From: Rhodoferax sp. TS-BS-61-7
GTDB lineage: Bacteria > Pseudomonadota > Gammaproteobacteria > Burkholderiales > Burkholderiaceae_C
DNA length: 64,000 bases
NCBI RefSeq assembly: GCF_002943465.1
Contig: NZ_PTQY01000005.1
Location: forward strand, 186,001 to 250,000
Direction of reading: 5' to 3'
The notes below the pieces were generated by a model. The model had not been told where the DNA came from and did no database searches. It saw nothing but the letters and a program-made list of their open reading frames with translations. The position numbers and the translations under genes were made by a program. The stretch's first letter is position 1, and every line of letters starts with the position of its first letter. Of this stretch, positions 8,089 through 17,677 are shown piece after piece.

Positions 8089-11013
8089 TTACTGGCAGGA
8101 CTCGCAGGTGGGGTCATCCACACCGCAGAACTTGATGTCTGTTGCGGCGTTGCTGGATAACTCCATCTGCGCTTGTGCTGCAGCTGCTGCGGCTTCCAAT
8201 GCGCTGGACATTTTGGTGGAGCCTTGTGCATCGTTGCCCGACGACACGGCATTCATGCGGCCCGCGGCGACCGTGGATTTCTCCACGTGGGTGGCCGACA
8301 TGGTGCGGAGGTAGTAGGTGGTTTTCAGACCACGCAACCACGCCAGCTTGTAGGTCTCGTCGAGCTTCTTGCCCGATGCGCCGGCCATGTAGATGTTCAG
8401 CGATTGCGCCTGATCAATCCATTTCTGGCGACGTGCGGCAGCTTCCACCAACCAACGGGTTTCCACTTCAAACGCGGTAGCGTAGAGCTGCTTGATCTCT
8501 TGGGGCACGCGGTCGATGGGGCTCAGCGATCCGTCGAAGTGTTTCAGGTCCATCACCATCACGTCGTCCCACAGGCCCAGGGCCTTGAGGTCACGCACCA
8601 GATAGCTGTTGATGACGGTGAATTCACCCGACAGATTGGACTTCACTGACAGGTTGCCGAAGCAAGGTTCGATAGACGCGTCCACACCAATGATGTTGGA
8701 GATGGTGGCGGTGGGCGCGATGGCTACGCAGTTGGAGTTGCGCATGCCGTCTGCGGCAATTTTCTTGCGCAGCGCATCCCAGTCCAGGGTGGAGGAACGG
8801 TCCACTTCCACATAACCACCACGGGCCTGGGCCAGCATGTCCAGGGTGTCGGGGGGCAGGATGCCCTTGTCCCACAGCGAGCCCTTGAAGCTGGAGTACT
8901 GGCCGCGTTCACGGGCCAACTCCGTAGACGCCCAGTAGGCGTAGTAACTGATGGCTTCCATGGATTCGTCAGCAAACTGGACGGCAGCATCGCTGGCGTA
9001 AGGGATGCGCAGGGCGTACAGGCTGTCCTGGAAGGCCATCACACCCAGACCCACGGGGCGGTGGCGCATGTTCGAATCACGTGCCTTCTTGACCGCGTAG
9101 TAGTTGATGTCGATCACGTTGTCCAACATACGCATGGCCGTGGCTATGGTGCGCTTGAGTTTGTCGTGGTCCAGCTTGCCGTCTTTCAAATGCTGGCGCA
9201 GGTTGACCGAGCCCAGGTTGCAGACTGCGGTTTCGGTGTCGCTGGTGTTGAGTGTGATCTCGGTGCACAGGTTGGACGAATGCACGACTCCAGCGTGCTG
9301 CTGGGGCGAACGCACATTGCAGGCATCCTTGAACGTGATCCAGGGGTGGCCGGTTTCAAACAGCATGGTCAGCATCTTGCGCCACAGGTCGCTGGCCTCA
9401 ATGGTGCGCGAGGGTTTGATCTCGCCGCGGGCGGCCTTGGCTTCGTAGGCCACATAGGCCTTTTCGAAGTCGGCGCCAAACAGGTCGTGCAGGTCGGGGA
9501 CGTTGGAGGGCGAGAACAGGGTCCAGCTACCTTTCTCCATCACGCGGCGCATGAACAGATCGGGAATCCAGTTGGCGGTGTTCATGTCGTGCGTGCGGCG
9601 GCGGTCATCGCCGGTGTTCTTGCGCAGTTCCAGGAACTCTTCGATGTCCAGGTGCCAAGTTTCCAGGTAGGTGCACACCGCACCCTTGCGCTTGCCACCC
9701 TGGTTTACCGCCACAGCGGTGTCGTTCACCACTTTCAGGAAGGGGACCACGCCTTGGGATTCACCGTTGGTGCCCTTGATATGGGAGCCCAGGGCACGCA
9801 CACGGGTCCAGTCGTTACCCAGGCCGCCGGCAAATTTGGACAGCAGCGCGTTTTCTTTGATGGACTCGTAAATGCCGTCCAGGTCGTCGGGCACGGTGGT
9901 CAGGTAGCAGCTGGAGAGTTGCGAGCGCAGCGTGCCGCTGTTGAACAGCGTGGGCGTGCTGGACATGAAGTCGAAGCTGGACAGCACTTCGTAGAACTCG
10001 ATGGCGCGGGTTTCGCGGTCGATCTCGTTGAGCGACAGGCCCATGGCCACACGCATGAAGAAAGCCTGGGGCAATTCGATGCGGGTCTTGCCTTCGTGCA
10101 GGAAGTAGCGGTCATACAGCGTCTGCAGACCGAGGTAATCAAATTGCAGGTCGCGGCTGGCCTTGAGGGCGGCGCCCAGGCGCTTCAGGTCGAACTGCAG
10201 CAGCTTTTCGTCCAGCAGCTCGGCATCCACGCCGCGCTTGATAAAACCAGGGAAGTAGTCGGCGTAAGCCTCTTGCATGTCGGCCTGGGCCACATCGCGC
10301 CCCAGCACTTCGCGGGAAATCGTGTGGAACAGCAGACGCGCTGTCGCGTAGGTGTAGTCCGGGTCTTTTTCGATCAGGGTACGGGCGGCCAGGATGGAGG
10401 CCTTGTAGACCTCGTCCATGGGTACGCCGTCGTACAGGTTGCGCATGGTTTCGGCGACGATGGGGTCGGCTTTGACATCTGCGCCCAGACCCGAGCATGC
10501 GGTTTCAATGCGGGATTGCAGCTGGTTCAAGTCCAATGCAATACGCTGACCGCCTTCCAGCACGTGGATGGTGGGCAAGGCTGGTGCTGTTTGTGCCACT
10601 TGCTTGGCACGCTCTTGCGTGCGGCGCTCGCGGTAGAGCACGTAGGCGCGGGCGATCTCATGGTGGCCGCCGCGCATCAGGCCCAGCTCGACCTGGTCTT
10701 GCACATCTTCAATGTGGAAGGTGCCGCCACCGGGGCGCGAGCGCATCAGTGCGCGAATGACCTGCTGGGTCAATCCGTCCACTGTTTCGCGCACACTGGC
10801 CGAGGCCGCGCCCTGGGTGCCGTGCACGGCCAGGAATGCCTTCATCAGGGCAACCGCAATTTTGTTGGGCTCGAAGGGAACCACTGCGCCGTTGCGGCGA
10901 ATGATCTGGTAGTGGGCCAGGGTGTTGGCCATGCCACCTTCGGCGTTGTTGCTGCTGTGGGCAGTCAGCAGCGTGCTGGAGGGGGTGGGCGTTGCGGTAG
11001 AAACAGATTCCAT
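8089..11013 (-). CDS. nrdA: Ribonucleoside-diphosphate reductase class Ia, alpha subunit
   Basis: This 974-residue catalytic subunit reduces NDPs to dNDPs. An N-terminal ATP-cone (about residues 35-125, YQIIRRNGAVVPFEP) gives dATP/ATP allosteric control. The active-site block HSSNLCTEITLNT carries the thiyl-radical cysteine, the redox cysteines are in SQLSSCYL and AVCNLGSVNL, and the radical-transfer tyrosines are in TTYYLRTM. The tail ends CESCQ, the shuttling CxxC pair that receives electrons from thioredoxin/glutaredoxin. It is longer than E. coli NrdA (about 760 residues), mainly at the N-terminus. ATG 11013 has an AGGA site. NrdR-type boxes lie in its promoter. Confidence 0.97.
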   Translation of the reverse strand: MESVSTATPTPSSTLLTAHSSNNAEGGMANTLAHYQIIRRNGAVVPFEPNKIAVALMKAFLAVHGTQGAASASVRETVDGLTQQVIRALMRSRPGGGTFHIEDVQDQVELGLMRGGHHEIARAYVLYRERRTQERAKQVAQTAPALPTIHVLEGGQRIALDLNQLQSRIETACSGLGADVKADPIVAETMRNLYDGVPMDEVYKASILAARTLIEKDPDYTYATARLLFHTISREVLGRDVAQADMQEAYADYFPGFIKRGVDAELLDEKLLQFDLKRLGAALKASRDLQFDYLGLQTLYDRYFLHEGKTRIELPQAFFMRVAMGLSLNEIDRETRAIEFYEVLSSFDFMSSTPTLFNSGTLRSQLSSCYLTTVPDDLDGIYESIKENALLSKFAGGLGNDWTRVRALGSHIKGTNGESQGVVPFLKVVNDTAVAVNQGGKRKGAVCTYLETWHLDIEEFLELRKNTGDDRRRTHDMNTANWIPDLFMRRVMEKGSWTLFSPSNVPDLHDLFGADFEKAYVAYEAKAARGEIKPSRTIEASDLWRKMLTMLFETGHPWITFKDACNVRSPQQHAGVVHSSNLCTEITLNTSDTETAVCNLGSVNLRQHLKDGKLDHDKLKRTIATAMRMLDNVIDINYYAVKKARDSNMRHRPVGLGVMAFQDSLYALRIPYASDAAVQFADESMEAISYYAYWASTELARERGQYSSFKGSLWDKGILPPDTLDMLAQARGGYVEVDRSSTLDWDALRKKIAADGMRNSNCVAIAPTATISNIIGVDASIEPCFGNLSVKSNLSGEFTVINSYLVRDLKALGLWDDVMVMDLKHFDGSLSPIDRVPQEIKQLYATAFEVETRWLVEAAARRQKWIDQAQSLNIYMAGASGKKLDETYKLAWLRGLKTTYYLRTMSATHVEKSTVAAGRMNAVSSGNDAQGSTKMSSALEAAAAAAQAQMELSSNAATDIKFCGVDDPTCESCQ

Positions 11014-11109
11014 GATTTCCTCGTCTAAATCGGTATTTTTTGGGGCTTGTCGTTGCGCATGAACGGCCCCTTATTGCTTGCGTGGGCCAGTCGTTTTCAC
11101 TAACAGCAC

Positions 11110-11157
11110 ACACTATATCTGGGGTCTATGGTGGAGGCAAGCCACTACAGGTAGTGT
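11110..11157 (-). promoter_or_regulatory. nrdAB promoter with two NrdR-type boxes
   Basis: On the minus strand a -35 TTGCCT (11140-11135) and a -10 TATAGT (11117-11112) are separated by exactly 17 bases. Two 16-bp boxes overlap it: ACACTATATCTGGGGT (11110-11125) and CCACTACAGGTAGTGT (11142-11157). Their starts are 32 bp apart, three helical turns, which is the known arrangement for NrdR repression of class I reductase operons. The second box has the palindromic core CACTAC-AG-GTAGTG. Repression by NrdR with dATP is inferred from the family; nrdR itself is not in the window. Confidence 0.75.
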
Positions 11158-11389
11158 ACAGGCTGCTATTGACGCTTGGCGGGGTCTTGCTGTTGGGGCA
11201 TGCGGATTACATGCCGGAAAACAGCATCGGGAGGCGCGCGTGAAATGGAGCTTTGGGGGGCGATCGCGAGGTTTGACGCGTTCTGCGAGCGCGTTTGGTC
11301 GGCAAAGGCGCATGGAATCAGCGCCTCTTGCAAAACCAGCGCAGTGCGCGGCTGGAAAACCCTATCAAAACGGCACTGAAAAAATATTT
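11158..11389. other. Non-coding stretch between nrdAB promoter and ampD
   Basis: Together with the promoter, about 376 bases here lack a convincing gene. Small plus-strand frames (for example from 11176) have no ribosome site or recognisable family. An AT-rich patch lies at about 11376-11392. No terminator with a clear stem and U-tract was found for ampD, which ends at 11390. Confidence 0.5.
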
Positions 11390-11986
11390 TCAGCCAGGCT
11401 GCTTGCGTGTGCTGGGTGGATAACAGGCATCTGAAAAGCCCAGGCTTTTGCGCAAAAGGTCCCATCGCAAGCCTGGGCCTGGATCTTCTTTGCGTCCGGG
11501 GGCAATGTGCTCATGGCCCGCAATGTGCCGCACCGGGTAGTGTGTGCTGAGGGCTGGAATCAGCGATTGCAATGTCTCGTACTGTGCTGGTGCAAAGGTG
11601 TCCCCCTCCAGCCCCTCCAGTTCAATGCCGATGGAGTCGTCATTGCAATTGCTTCTTCCTCGGTAGGCGGAGACCCCTGCGTGCCACGCGCGGTCCTTGC
11701 AACTCACAAACTGCCAAAGGTCCCCCTGTCGTGTGATGAAAAAATGGGCAGACACCTGCAAACCTTCGATGGACTTGAAGTAAGGGTGGGCCTCCCAATC
11801 CAGGCGATTGGTGAACAGCTCTGCGACATGGGAGGTGCCGTACTGTCCGGGTGGCAGACTGATGGAGTGCAGCACCACCAGATCGATCAATGCTCCGGCG
11901 GGCCGCGGGCCGAAATTGGGTGAGGCGCATTGGTGCGCGAAGCGATACCAGCCCTCTTTCCATAAGGAAGGTGCTTCTTCAGGCAT
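11390..11986 (-). CDS. ampD: 1,6-anhydro-N-acetylmuramyl-L-alanine amidase AmpD
   Basis: This 198-residue cytoplasmic zinc amidase releases the peptide from anhydro-muropeptides during murein recycling. Zinc ligands by alignment with Citrobacter AmpD are His40 (VLHSISLPPGQYG), His158 (AGHEHIAPGRKEDPGP) and Asp168. There is no signal peptide, which separates it from periplasmic AmiD. The ATG at 11986 overlaps the stop of pilR by eight bases, implying translational coupling; ATG 12007 is an alternative. mpl at the window start belongs to the same recycling route. Confidence 0.93.
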   Translation of the reverse strand: MPEEAPSLWKEGWYRFAHQCASPNFGPRPAGALIDLVVLHSISLPPGQYGTSHVAELFTNRLDWEAHPYFKSIEGLQVSAHFFITRQGDLWQFVSCKDRAWHAGVSAYRGRSNCNDDSIGIELEGLEGDTFAPAQYETLQSLIPALSTHYPVRHIAGHEHIAPGRKEDPGPGLRWDLLRKSLGFSDACYPPSTRKQPG

Positions 11987-13484
11987 CGGAGGGCTCGTCG
12001 GAGGCATTGGGGACGTCAATTTGCAGGCGAGCCATTCGATAGCGGATTTGACGCAGGCTGATGCCCAGTCGCTGGGCTGCGGAGGTGCGGTTAAAGCGGG
12101 TTTCACGCAGGGTACGCACCAGAATGTCGCGCTCAATCCGATCCAGATGCACTTGCAAGTCACTCGGGATGGACTCTGGCAGGCTGCTTGCCAAAGGTAA
12201 GGGCAGGGCAAGCGCCGCTGCGATGTCAGGGGCCGCGGGCTGTTCTGGCTCCTCGCGCAGAGCTTGTGGCTGCGTGTTCAGCGCATGGGTGTCGAGTTCA
12301 AGTACCGGCCCCTCGGAGAGCGCCATGGCGCGGTGCAGCACGTTCTCCAGCTCCCGGACATTGCCCGGCAGGGGCAGTGTGCAGATTTGCGCCAGGGCGG
12401 GGGCGGACAGCTGAGGTGCTGGTATGCCGGACTCAGCGGCGATCCTGATCAACAGGGCCCGGCACAAGGCTGGCAGGTCTTCGCAGCGCTCGCGCAGAGG
12501 GGGGATGTAAATGTCGATGACGTTGAGGCGGTAATACAGGTCCTGTCGAAACCGTCCGGCCTGTACTTCGGCCGCCAAGTCTTTGTGGGTGGCACTGACG
12601 ATGCGGACATCCACCTGCTCTTCTTGTAACGCTCCCAGGGGCCGCACGCTGCGTTCCTGGATCGCGCGTAGCAGCTTGGACTGCATGGCCAGGGGCAGGT
12701 CGCCAATTTCGTCCAAAAACAAGGTGCCACCATGGGCGGCTTGGAAAAAGCCGACGCGGTCCTGATTCGCACCGGTGTATGCGCCTTTGCGGGCGCCAAA
12801 AAACTCGGCTTCCAGCAGGTTCTCCGGAATGGCGCTGCAGTTCACGGGAACCCAGGGTCCCTGGACGCGGTGGCTGTTGGCGTGGATGGCGCCTGCAACC
12901 AGCTCTTTGCCGGTACCCGATTCACCGCGGATAAGCACCGGGGCCATGCTGCGGGCCACCTTGACGATCCGGTCCTTCACTTGCGTCATGACGCCGGAGG
13001 TGCCGACCATTTTGGCCAGCGCGGCTTCCGCACTGGCGGTGGCGCCACTGTGCGGTGTTTTCAGGGGCGGGTTGCGTGACGGGACCGGTGGGGTGAATGC
13101 ATTGCCCTGCAGGGCGTTGGCCACGACGGCGCGAAACTGTTTCAGGTCAACCGGTTTGGAGAGGTAGTCAAACGCCCCGGCTTTGAGTGACTCCACGGCG
13201 TTTTCAGCAGACCCATAGGCGGTAATCACGACGCAGCGCTCCGGGCGCTGCTCCGCCCGCAACTGGGCCAGAATGTCGGTGCCCGAGCCATCGGGCAGGC
13301 GCATGTCGGTAATGATCGCGTCAAAACGTTGTTGACCCAATTGGTCCCTGGCCTCTTGCACGCTACCGGCGGTCTCTACACGGTAACCCTCGCGTAGCAG
13401 CGTCAGCTCGTACAGCGTGCGCAGGTCTGGTTCATCGTCAATGACCAGAATGCGCGCGTCGTTCAGTACAGGGAGGTTTGCCAT
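11979..13484 (-). CDS. pilR: Sigma-54-dependent response regulator PilR
   Basis: This 501-residue NtrC-family activator has a receiver domain (residues 10-125, phospho-acceptor Asp60 in IITDMRLPDGSG), an AAA+ domain with Walker A GESGTGKE (187-194) and the sigma-54 contact loop GAYTGA (234-239; Tyr where GAFTGA is usual), and a C-terminal Fis-type HTH (FNRTSAAQRLGISLRQIRYR). Assignment to PilR rests on the adjoining PilS-like kinase and the known ampD-pilR-pilS order; PilR drives pilin transcription in characterised relatives. The start at 13484 lies inside the pilS 3' end (22-base overlap). Confidence 0.9.
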   Translation of the reverse strand: MANLPVLNDARILVIDDEPDLRTLYELTLLREGYRVETAGSVQEARDQLGQQRFDAIITDMRLPDGSGTDILAQLRAEQRPERCVVITAYGSAENAVESLKAGAFDYLSKPVDLKQFRAVVANALQGNAFTPPVPSRNPPLKTPHSGATASAEAALAKMVGTSGVMTQVKDRIVKVARSMAPVLIRGESGTGKELVAGAIHANSHRVQGPWVPVNCSAIPENLLEAEFFGARKGAYTGANQDRVGFFQAAHGGTLFLDEIGDLPLAMQSKLLRAIQERSVRPLGALQEEQVDVRIVSATHKDLAAEVQAGRFRQDLYYRLNVIDIYIPPLRERCEDLPALCRALLIRIAAESGIPAPQLSAPALAQICTLPLPGNVRELENVLHRAMALSEGPVLELDTHALNTQPQALREEPEQPAAPDIAAALALPLPLASSLPESIPSDLQVHLDRIERDILVRTLRETRFNRTSAAQRLGISLRQIRYRMARLQIDVPNASDEPSDA

Positions 13485-15205
13485 GGTGCTTCCGTATTGT
13501 CGTTTGGCCTTGTGTCCTCGATCAGTGGCAAGGTAATCGAAAACGCATTGCCGTCGGTGGCTTGGCCCGCCATAGGCTGCGCGCTGCGGTGGTAGGCCAG
13601 GGTGGCACCATGGCGCTCGCACAGCTCTCTGCAAATATACAGACCCAGACCGCTGGAGCGGCTCTCGGAGGAGAAAAACGGTTCAAACAGGTGGCGTTGC
13701 ACAGACGCGTCCATGGGGGCTCCATCGCTCCACACTGTCACGCGTGCTACGCGGTCATAGCGCTGGCTCAGTATCTGGATGCTGGTGGCACGCTTGCTGG
13801 CGTAGCGCCGTGCGTTTTCCAGCAGATTCACCAGAATCTGGCGCAGGTGATCCGCATCAAAGTGCACCGGGAGCGCTTCGGTATCGACTTCAATATGCAA
13901 CTGAGGCAGGTACCCCGATTGCTGTCCCCAATCCGACGCAATGCGGTGTACCAGCTCGTGCAAAAGAATGTGCTGGGCCAGCAAGGCGGGATCGTTGCCG
14001 CGCACACGGGACACGTTGAGGATGTCATCCACGATTTTTTCAAGCCGTTTGGCGTTTTGGGACACCATCGCGGTCAGTTTTTTCTGGCGTGGGTCACTGA
14101 TGTCTTCGTCCAGCAAGGCATTGGCCTGGGCAATGGCGGCCAACGGATTGCGTATTTCGTGCGCCACCGCGGTGGAGAGTCGCCCCATGCTGGCCAGTTT
14201 TTCGGTGCGCAAGCGGGCTTCCTGCTCGCGCTGGTCTTGCAGGAACAGAACACACAAACTGTCTTGAGCGATGCCTTGTGGTGCCGCCAGGCTGGTGCGA
14301 ACCATCACCCGGCGCGGCCCGCTGTCTGCGTGGTGGATGGTGACCTCTGCCTGCTGGGCGCGGCCGGTGCCTGTGCTCATGCGGGTCAGGTGCAGCAAGG
14401 GCTGCCAGGCAGGGCTGCCTTTGAGGTCGAACATGGCCGAGCGCAATGGCCGTTGCGGGCTGCCCAACAGCATGCGGGCAGCGGGGTTGGCGGCCCGTAC
14501 TAGGCCCTGCGCATCCACAATGAGCACCCCATCGGGCAGGGACTCAATCACCAACTCATTCACCTGGCGCTGTATGGTCGCTGCCAATTGGCTCAGGCGT
14601 GCGCGTTTTCCCTCGCTGGCCAGGCGGGTCGCCAACTGGTTGGCCAGCAGTGCAATTAAAAAATAACCAGCGCCAGCCAGCGCCGCCTGCACAAACGCCG
14701 GGGTGGCATCTCCAGGGGCGTCGCTGTATATCCAAAAGGTACCGCCCAGGAGCAGCATGCTGACCCCCGCCGCCGTGCCCAGCGCCAAGCGCAAGGACCC
14801 CAGTACCGATGCCAGCAAAATGGGCAGTGCAAACAGGGGGGTGTAGTTGAGGTTGCCGCCCTGTAGCCATTGCAAGGCCGAGAACACGCCAATGTCCAGC
14901 CCGATCAGCACCCCCCAGGCACGGTTGAAAGCCTGGCCGAGGTAACGCGGACGTACCAAGCGTTTTGCCGCCAGGGTGCCCAGAAAGTACGCGGCGCAGA
15001 TCCCGATGAGGGTGCGACTTTGGGCCGACCCTGTGGCATACAGACCCGCTTGCAGTACCAGCAACACCAAGCCCAGCGTGAGTCGCGCCGTCATGAAGGC
15101 TTGCCACAGGCGTGAGAACTCTTGGGTGCCCTCGGGGGGCTCGGGCGTGGGCTCCAGCGCCGCCGGGCCGAACCACGAGTGCTCGGGAAGCGCGTTGGTG
15201 GGCAT
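13463..15205 (-). CDS. pilS: Membrane sensor histidine kinase PilS
   Basis: This 580-residue kinase has about six transmembrane segments within residues 38-195, then a PAS-like region (VLIVDAQGLVRAANPAARMLL), a HisKA domain with the phospho-acceptor His349 in AVAHEIRNPLAAI, and an HATPase domain with N box ILVNLLENARRYA and G box GLGLYICRELCERHG. It pairs with PilR to control type IV pilin expression. The start ATG 15205 touches the stop of the upstream gene (TGATG); a GTG at 15208 is also possible. The N-terminal 35 residues are Pro/Glu-rich and cytoplasmic. Confidence 0.92.
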   Translation of the reverse strand: MPTNALPEHSWFGPAALEPTPEPPEGTQEFSRLWQAFMTARLTLGLVLLVLQAGLYATGSAQSRTLIGICAAYFLGTLAAKRLVRPRYLGQAFNRAWGVLIGLDIGVFSALQWLQGGNLNYTPLFALPILLASVLGSLRLALGTAAGVSMLLLGGTFWIYSDAPGDATPAFVQAALAGAGYFLIALLANQLATRLASEGKRARLSQLAATIQRQVNELVIESLPDGVLIVDAQGLVRAANPAARMLLGSPQRPLRSAMFDLKGSPAWQPLLHLTRMSTGTGRAQQAEVTIHHADSGPRRVMVRTSLAAPQGIAQDSLCVLFLQDQREQEARLRTEKLASMGRLSTAVAHEIRNPLAAIAQANALLDEDISDPRQKKLTAMVSQNAKRLEKIVDDILNVSRVRGNDPALLAQHILLHELVHRIASDWGQQSGYLPQLHIEVDTEALPVHFDADHLRQILVNLLENARRYASKRATSIQILSQRYDRVARVTVWSDGAPMDASVQRHLFEPFFSSESRSSGLGLYICRELCERHGATLAYHRSAQPMAGQATDGNAFSITLPLIEDTRPNDNTEAPWQTSLY

Positions 15206-15435
15206 CACCCCTCCGCCGCTTGGCGGTGCGCTGGGCTGCAGTAAACACCGTGTTGGCCACGGAGCGATTCAGATTCTGGCAAGTGCAGGCCGCAGTGGCG
15301 GCAGGCCACCATGTCCGCTGGCCCCGCCTGCGCTTTGGCTTTTTGTTGCTGTTGGTGTTCCAGGGTGCTGCTGCGCGCACTGCGCCAGCGCCAGGCGACC
15401 AGAAACACCACGGCCAAGACAATGAAATACTTCAT
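15205..15435 (-). CDS. Small membrane-anchored zinc-ribbon protein (PP0621 family)
   Basis: This 76-residue protein has one N-terminal transmembrane helix (YFIVLAVVFLVAWRW) and a C-terminal CxxC...C/H cluster (ACRHCGLHLPES, then YCSPAHRQ) typical of the PP0621 family. Its function is unknown. It overlaps the upstream assembly gene by four bases (ATGA) and the pilS start by one base, so it is translated within the ccsA-like/pilS/pilR/ampD operon. The residue pattern suggests a metal site facing the cytoplasm. Confidence 0.85.
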   Translation of the reverse strand: MKYFIVLAVVFLVAWRWRSARSSTLEHQQQQKAKAQAGPADMVACRHCGLHLPESESLRGQHGVYCSPAHRQAAEG

Positions 15436-16235
15436 GCGCCGCGCCCCAAAACCACTTCGAGCACAAACCGCGAGCCCACATAGGCCAGCAGCAGCAACAC
15501 CGTGCCGGTGTACAACATGCGGTTGGCCTGTTTGCCGCGCCAGCCAAACTGGTAACGGCCGACCAGCAAAACGGCAAAGGTGAGCCAGGCCAGCACGGAA
15601 AACACCGTCTTGTGGTCCCAGCGCCAGGCGTGGGCCGGCCCATACACCACGTCACCAAACCCAAACCCCATCACCAGCGTGGCACTCAGCAAAACAAACC
15701 CGGCTGCGACAAAGCGGTAGGTCAGACGCTCCAGCGTCAACAACGGCAAGCCACTGTGCGGGTCAGCCGCCTGGCGAATCCGGGTTTCCGCGCGGGTCAT
15801 GAACCAGGCATGTACCACGGCGGTGCCAAACAGGCCGTAGCTGGCGACCCCCAACAACAAATGCAGGGGCAGCCAGATGGAGGCCGAGGACGACAGGGCC
15901 GTGCCGGGAAACACAAAGGCCAGCGCCACGGCCAAGGCTCCCAGGGCGGCCAGGGCCCAGCGGGTTTGCAGCTGGGGGAACACCTGGCTTTCCACGGTAT
16001 AGACCGCAGCCACCAGCCAGGCGGTGCCCGACAGCGCGGGGGCAAACCCGAAATGCACGGTCTCGCCCAGCAGGCCCCAGGCCAGCACCACGCCATGCAG
16101 CACCCAGGCCACGGCCACCCAGGCCCGCGCCGCGCCCACCGACAGATGGGCCGCGCGCAGAGCCGTCCACGCGTAGGCGCTGGCGGCCAAAACCGACAGG
16201 GTCAGGCTGATGGGGGACGCACTGGCTAAAATCAT
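15432..16235 (-). CDS. CcsA/YpjD-family cytochrome c assembly membrane protein
   Basis: This 267-residue integral membrane protein has about eight hydrophobic helices. The C-terminal region includes the family signature GPAHAWRWDHKTVFSVLAWL, whose histidines and tryptophans resemble the haem-handling WWD-type region of CcsA/CcmC/HemX proteins. A role in cytochrome c maturation or haem handling is inferred; no CcsB partner is adjacent. ATG 16235 is preferred over the GTG two codons earlier. It heads the operon running into pilS-pilR-ampD and is divergent from ffh. Confidence 0.82.
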   Translation of the reverse strand: MILASASPISLTLSVLAASAYAWTALRAAHLSVGAARAWVAVAWVLHGVVLAWGLLGETVHFGFAPALSGTAWLVAAVYTVESQVFPQLQTRWALAALGALAVALAFVFPGTALSSSASIWLPLHLLLGVASYGLFGTAVVHAWFMTRAETRIRQAADPHSGLPLLTLERLTYRFVAAGFVLLSATLVMGFGFGDVVYGPAHAWRWDHKTVFSVLAWLTFAVLLVGRYQFGWRGKQANRMLYTGTVLLLLAYVGSRFVLEVVLGRGA

Positions 16236-16312
16236 GCCCACAGTTTAGCGTTTTGCTCCCTGCCAGCCCCCGCTGGCCCTCACCACAGGTTCCGCTTGCC
16301 GGAATACGTCTT

Positions 16313-17677
16313 ATGGCCTCCGCCCTCACCGACAAACTCTCCCGCCTCGTCAAAGACCTGCGTGGCCAAGGCCGCATCACCGAGAGCAACGTCACCGACA
16401 TGCTGCGCGAGGTGCGCATGGCGCTGCTGGAGGCCGACGTGGCCTTGCCGGTGGTGCGCGACTTCATTGCCCGCGTCAAAGACAAGGCCCTGGGCCAGGA
16501 AGTGCTGGGCTCACTCCAGCCCGGCCAGGTGCTGGTCAGCATCGTGAACCGCGAGCTCGCCGCCACCATGGGCGAGGGGGTGAGCGACATCAACCTCGCG
16601 GCCCAACCGCCCGCCGTCATCCTGATGGCCGGTTTGCAAGGTGCGGGTAAAACCACCACCACGGCCAAGCTGGCCAAACACCTGATCGAAAAGCGCAAAA
16701 AGAAAGTGCTGACGGTGTCGGGCGACGTGTACCGCCCGGCCGCCATCGAGCAGCTCAAGACGGTGACGGCCCAGGCCGGTGCCGAATGGTTCCCCAGCAC
16801 GCCAGACCAGAACCCGGTGGACATTGGCCGTGCCGCGCTGGACTACGCCAAGAAGCATTTCTTTGACGTGTTGCTGGTCGACACCGCGGGCCGCTTGGCG
16901 ATTGACGAAGCGCTGATGCTGGAAATCAAGAACTTGCACGCCGCGCTGAACCCGGTGGAAACGCTGTTCGTGGTGGACGCCATGCAGGGCCAGGATGCGG
17001 TGAACACCGCCAAGGCCTTCAAGGAAGCGCTGCCGCTGACCGGCATCATCCTGACCAAGACCGATGGTGATTCGCGTGGCGGTGCGGCGCTGTCGGTGCG
17101 CCAGGTCACCGGTGCGCCCATCAAGTTTGCCGGTACCAGTGAAAAGCTGGACGGCCTGGAGGTGTTCGACGCCGAGCGCCATGCGGGTCGCATCCTGGGC
17201 ATGGGCGACATCGTGGCGCTGGTGGAGCAGGTCACCGCCGGCGTCAATATCGAAGCCGCACAAAAGCTGGCGGCCAAGGTCAAGAGTGGTGCGGGGTTTG
17301 ACCTCAATGACTTCCTGGCCCAGATCCAGCAGATGAAACAAATGGGCGGTCTCTCCAGCCTCATGGACAAGCTGCCCGCCGCCATGGCGGCCAAGGCCGG
17401 TCAGGTGGACATGGACAAGGCCGAAAAAGACATCAAACGCAAGGAAGGCATCATCCACAGCATGACGCCGCTGGAGCGCCGCAAGCCCGATCTCATCAAG
17501 GCTACGCGCAAGCGCCGCATTGCCGCCGGTGCCGGCGTGCAGGTGCAAGAGGTCAACCGCATGCTCAAGGAGTTTGAGCAGATGCAGGACATGATGAAGA
17601 AGATGAAGGGCGGCGGCATGATGAAGATGATGAAACGCATGGGTGGCATGAAAGGCATGCCCAAAATGCCGTTTTGA
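16313..17677 (+). CDS. ffh: Signal recognition particle protein Ffh
   Basis: This 454-residue SRP GTPase targets nascent inner-membrane proteins together with 4.5S RNA and FtsY. The NG domain carries P-loop GLQGAGKTTTT, the DTAGR motif (LLVDTAGRL) and TKTDGDSRGG. The C-terminal M domain is methionine-rich (MMKKMKGGGMMKMMKRMGG), forming the signal-peptide groove. The start at ATG 16313 fits MASALTDKLSRLVKDLRGQG of the family. The next gene starts within its stop codon. Confidence 0.97.
   Translation: MASALTDKLSRLVKDLRGQGRITESNVTDMLREVRMALLEADVALPVVRDFIARVKDKALGQEVLGSLQPGQVLVSIVNRELAATMGEGVSDINLAAQPPAVILMAGLQGAGKTTTTAKLAKHLIEKRKKKVLTVSGDVYRPAAIEQLKTVTAQAGAEWFPSTPDQNPVDIGRAALDYAKKHFFDVLLVDTAGRLAIDEALMLEIKNLHAALNPVETLFVVDAMQGQDAVNTAKAFKEALPLTGIILTKTDGDSRGGAALSVRQVTGAPIKFAGTSEKLDGLEVFDAERHAGRILGMGDIVALVEQVTAGVNIEAAQKLAAKVKSGAGFDLNDFLAQIQQMKQMGGLSSLMDKLPAAMAAKAGQVDMDKAEKDIKRKEGIIHSMTPLERRKPDLIKATRKRRIAAGAGVQVQEVNRMLKEFEQMQDMMKKMKGGGMMKMMKRMGGMKGMPKMPF

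Noticed and set aside
9061..11028. 655-codon open frame antisense to nrdA
   Set aside because: It is a shadow of the GC-biased nrdA codons; the translation is low in recognisable motifs and nrdA is an unmistakable family member.
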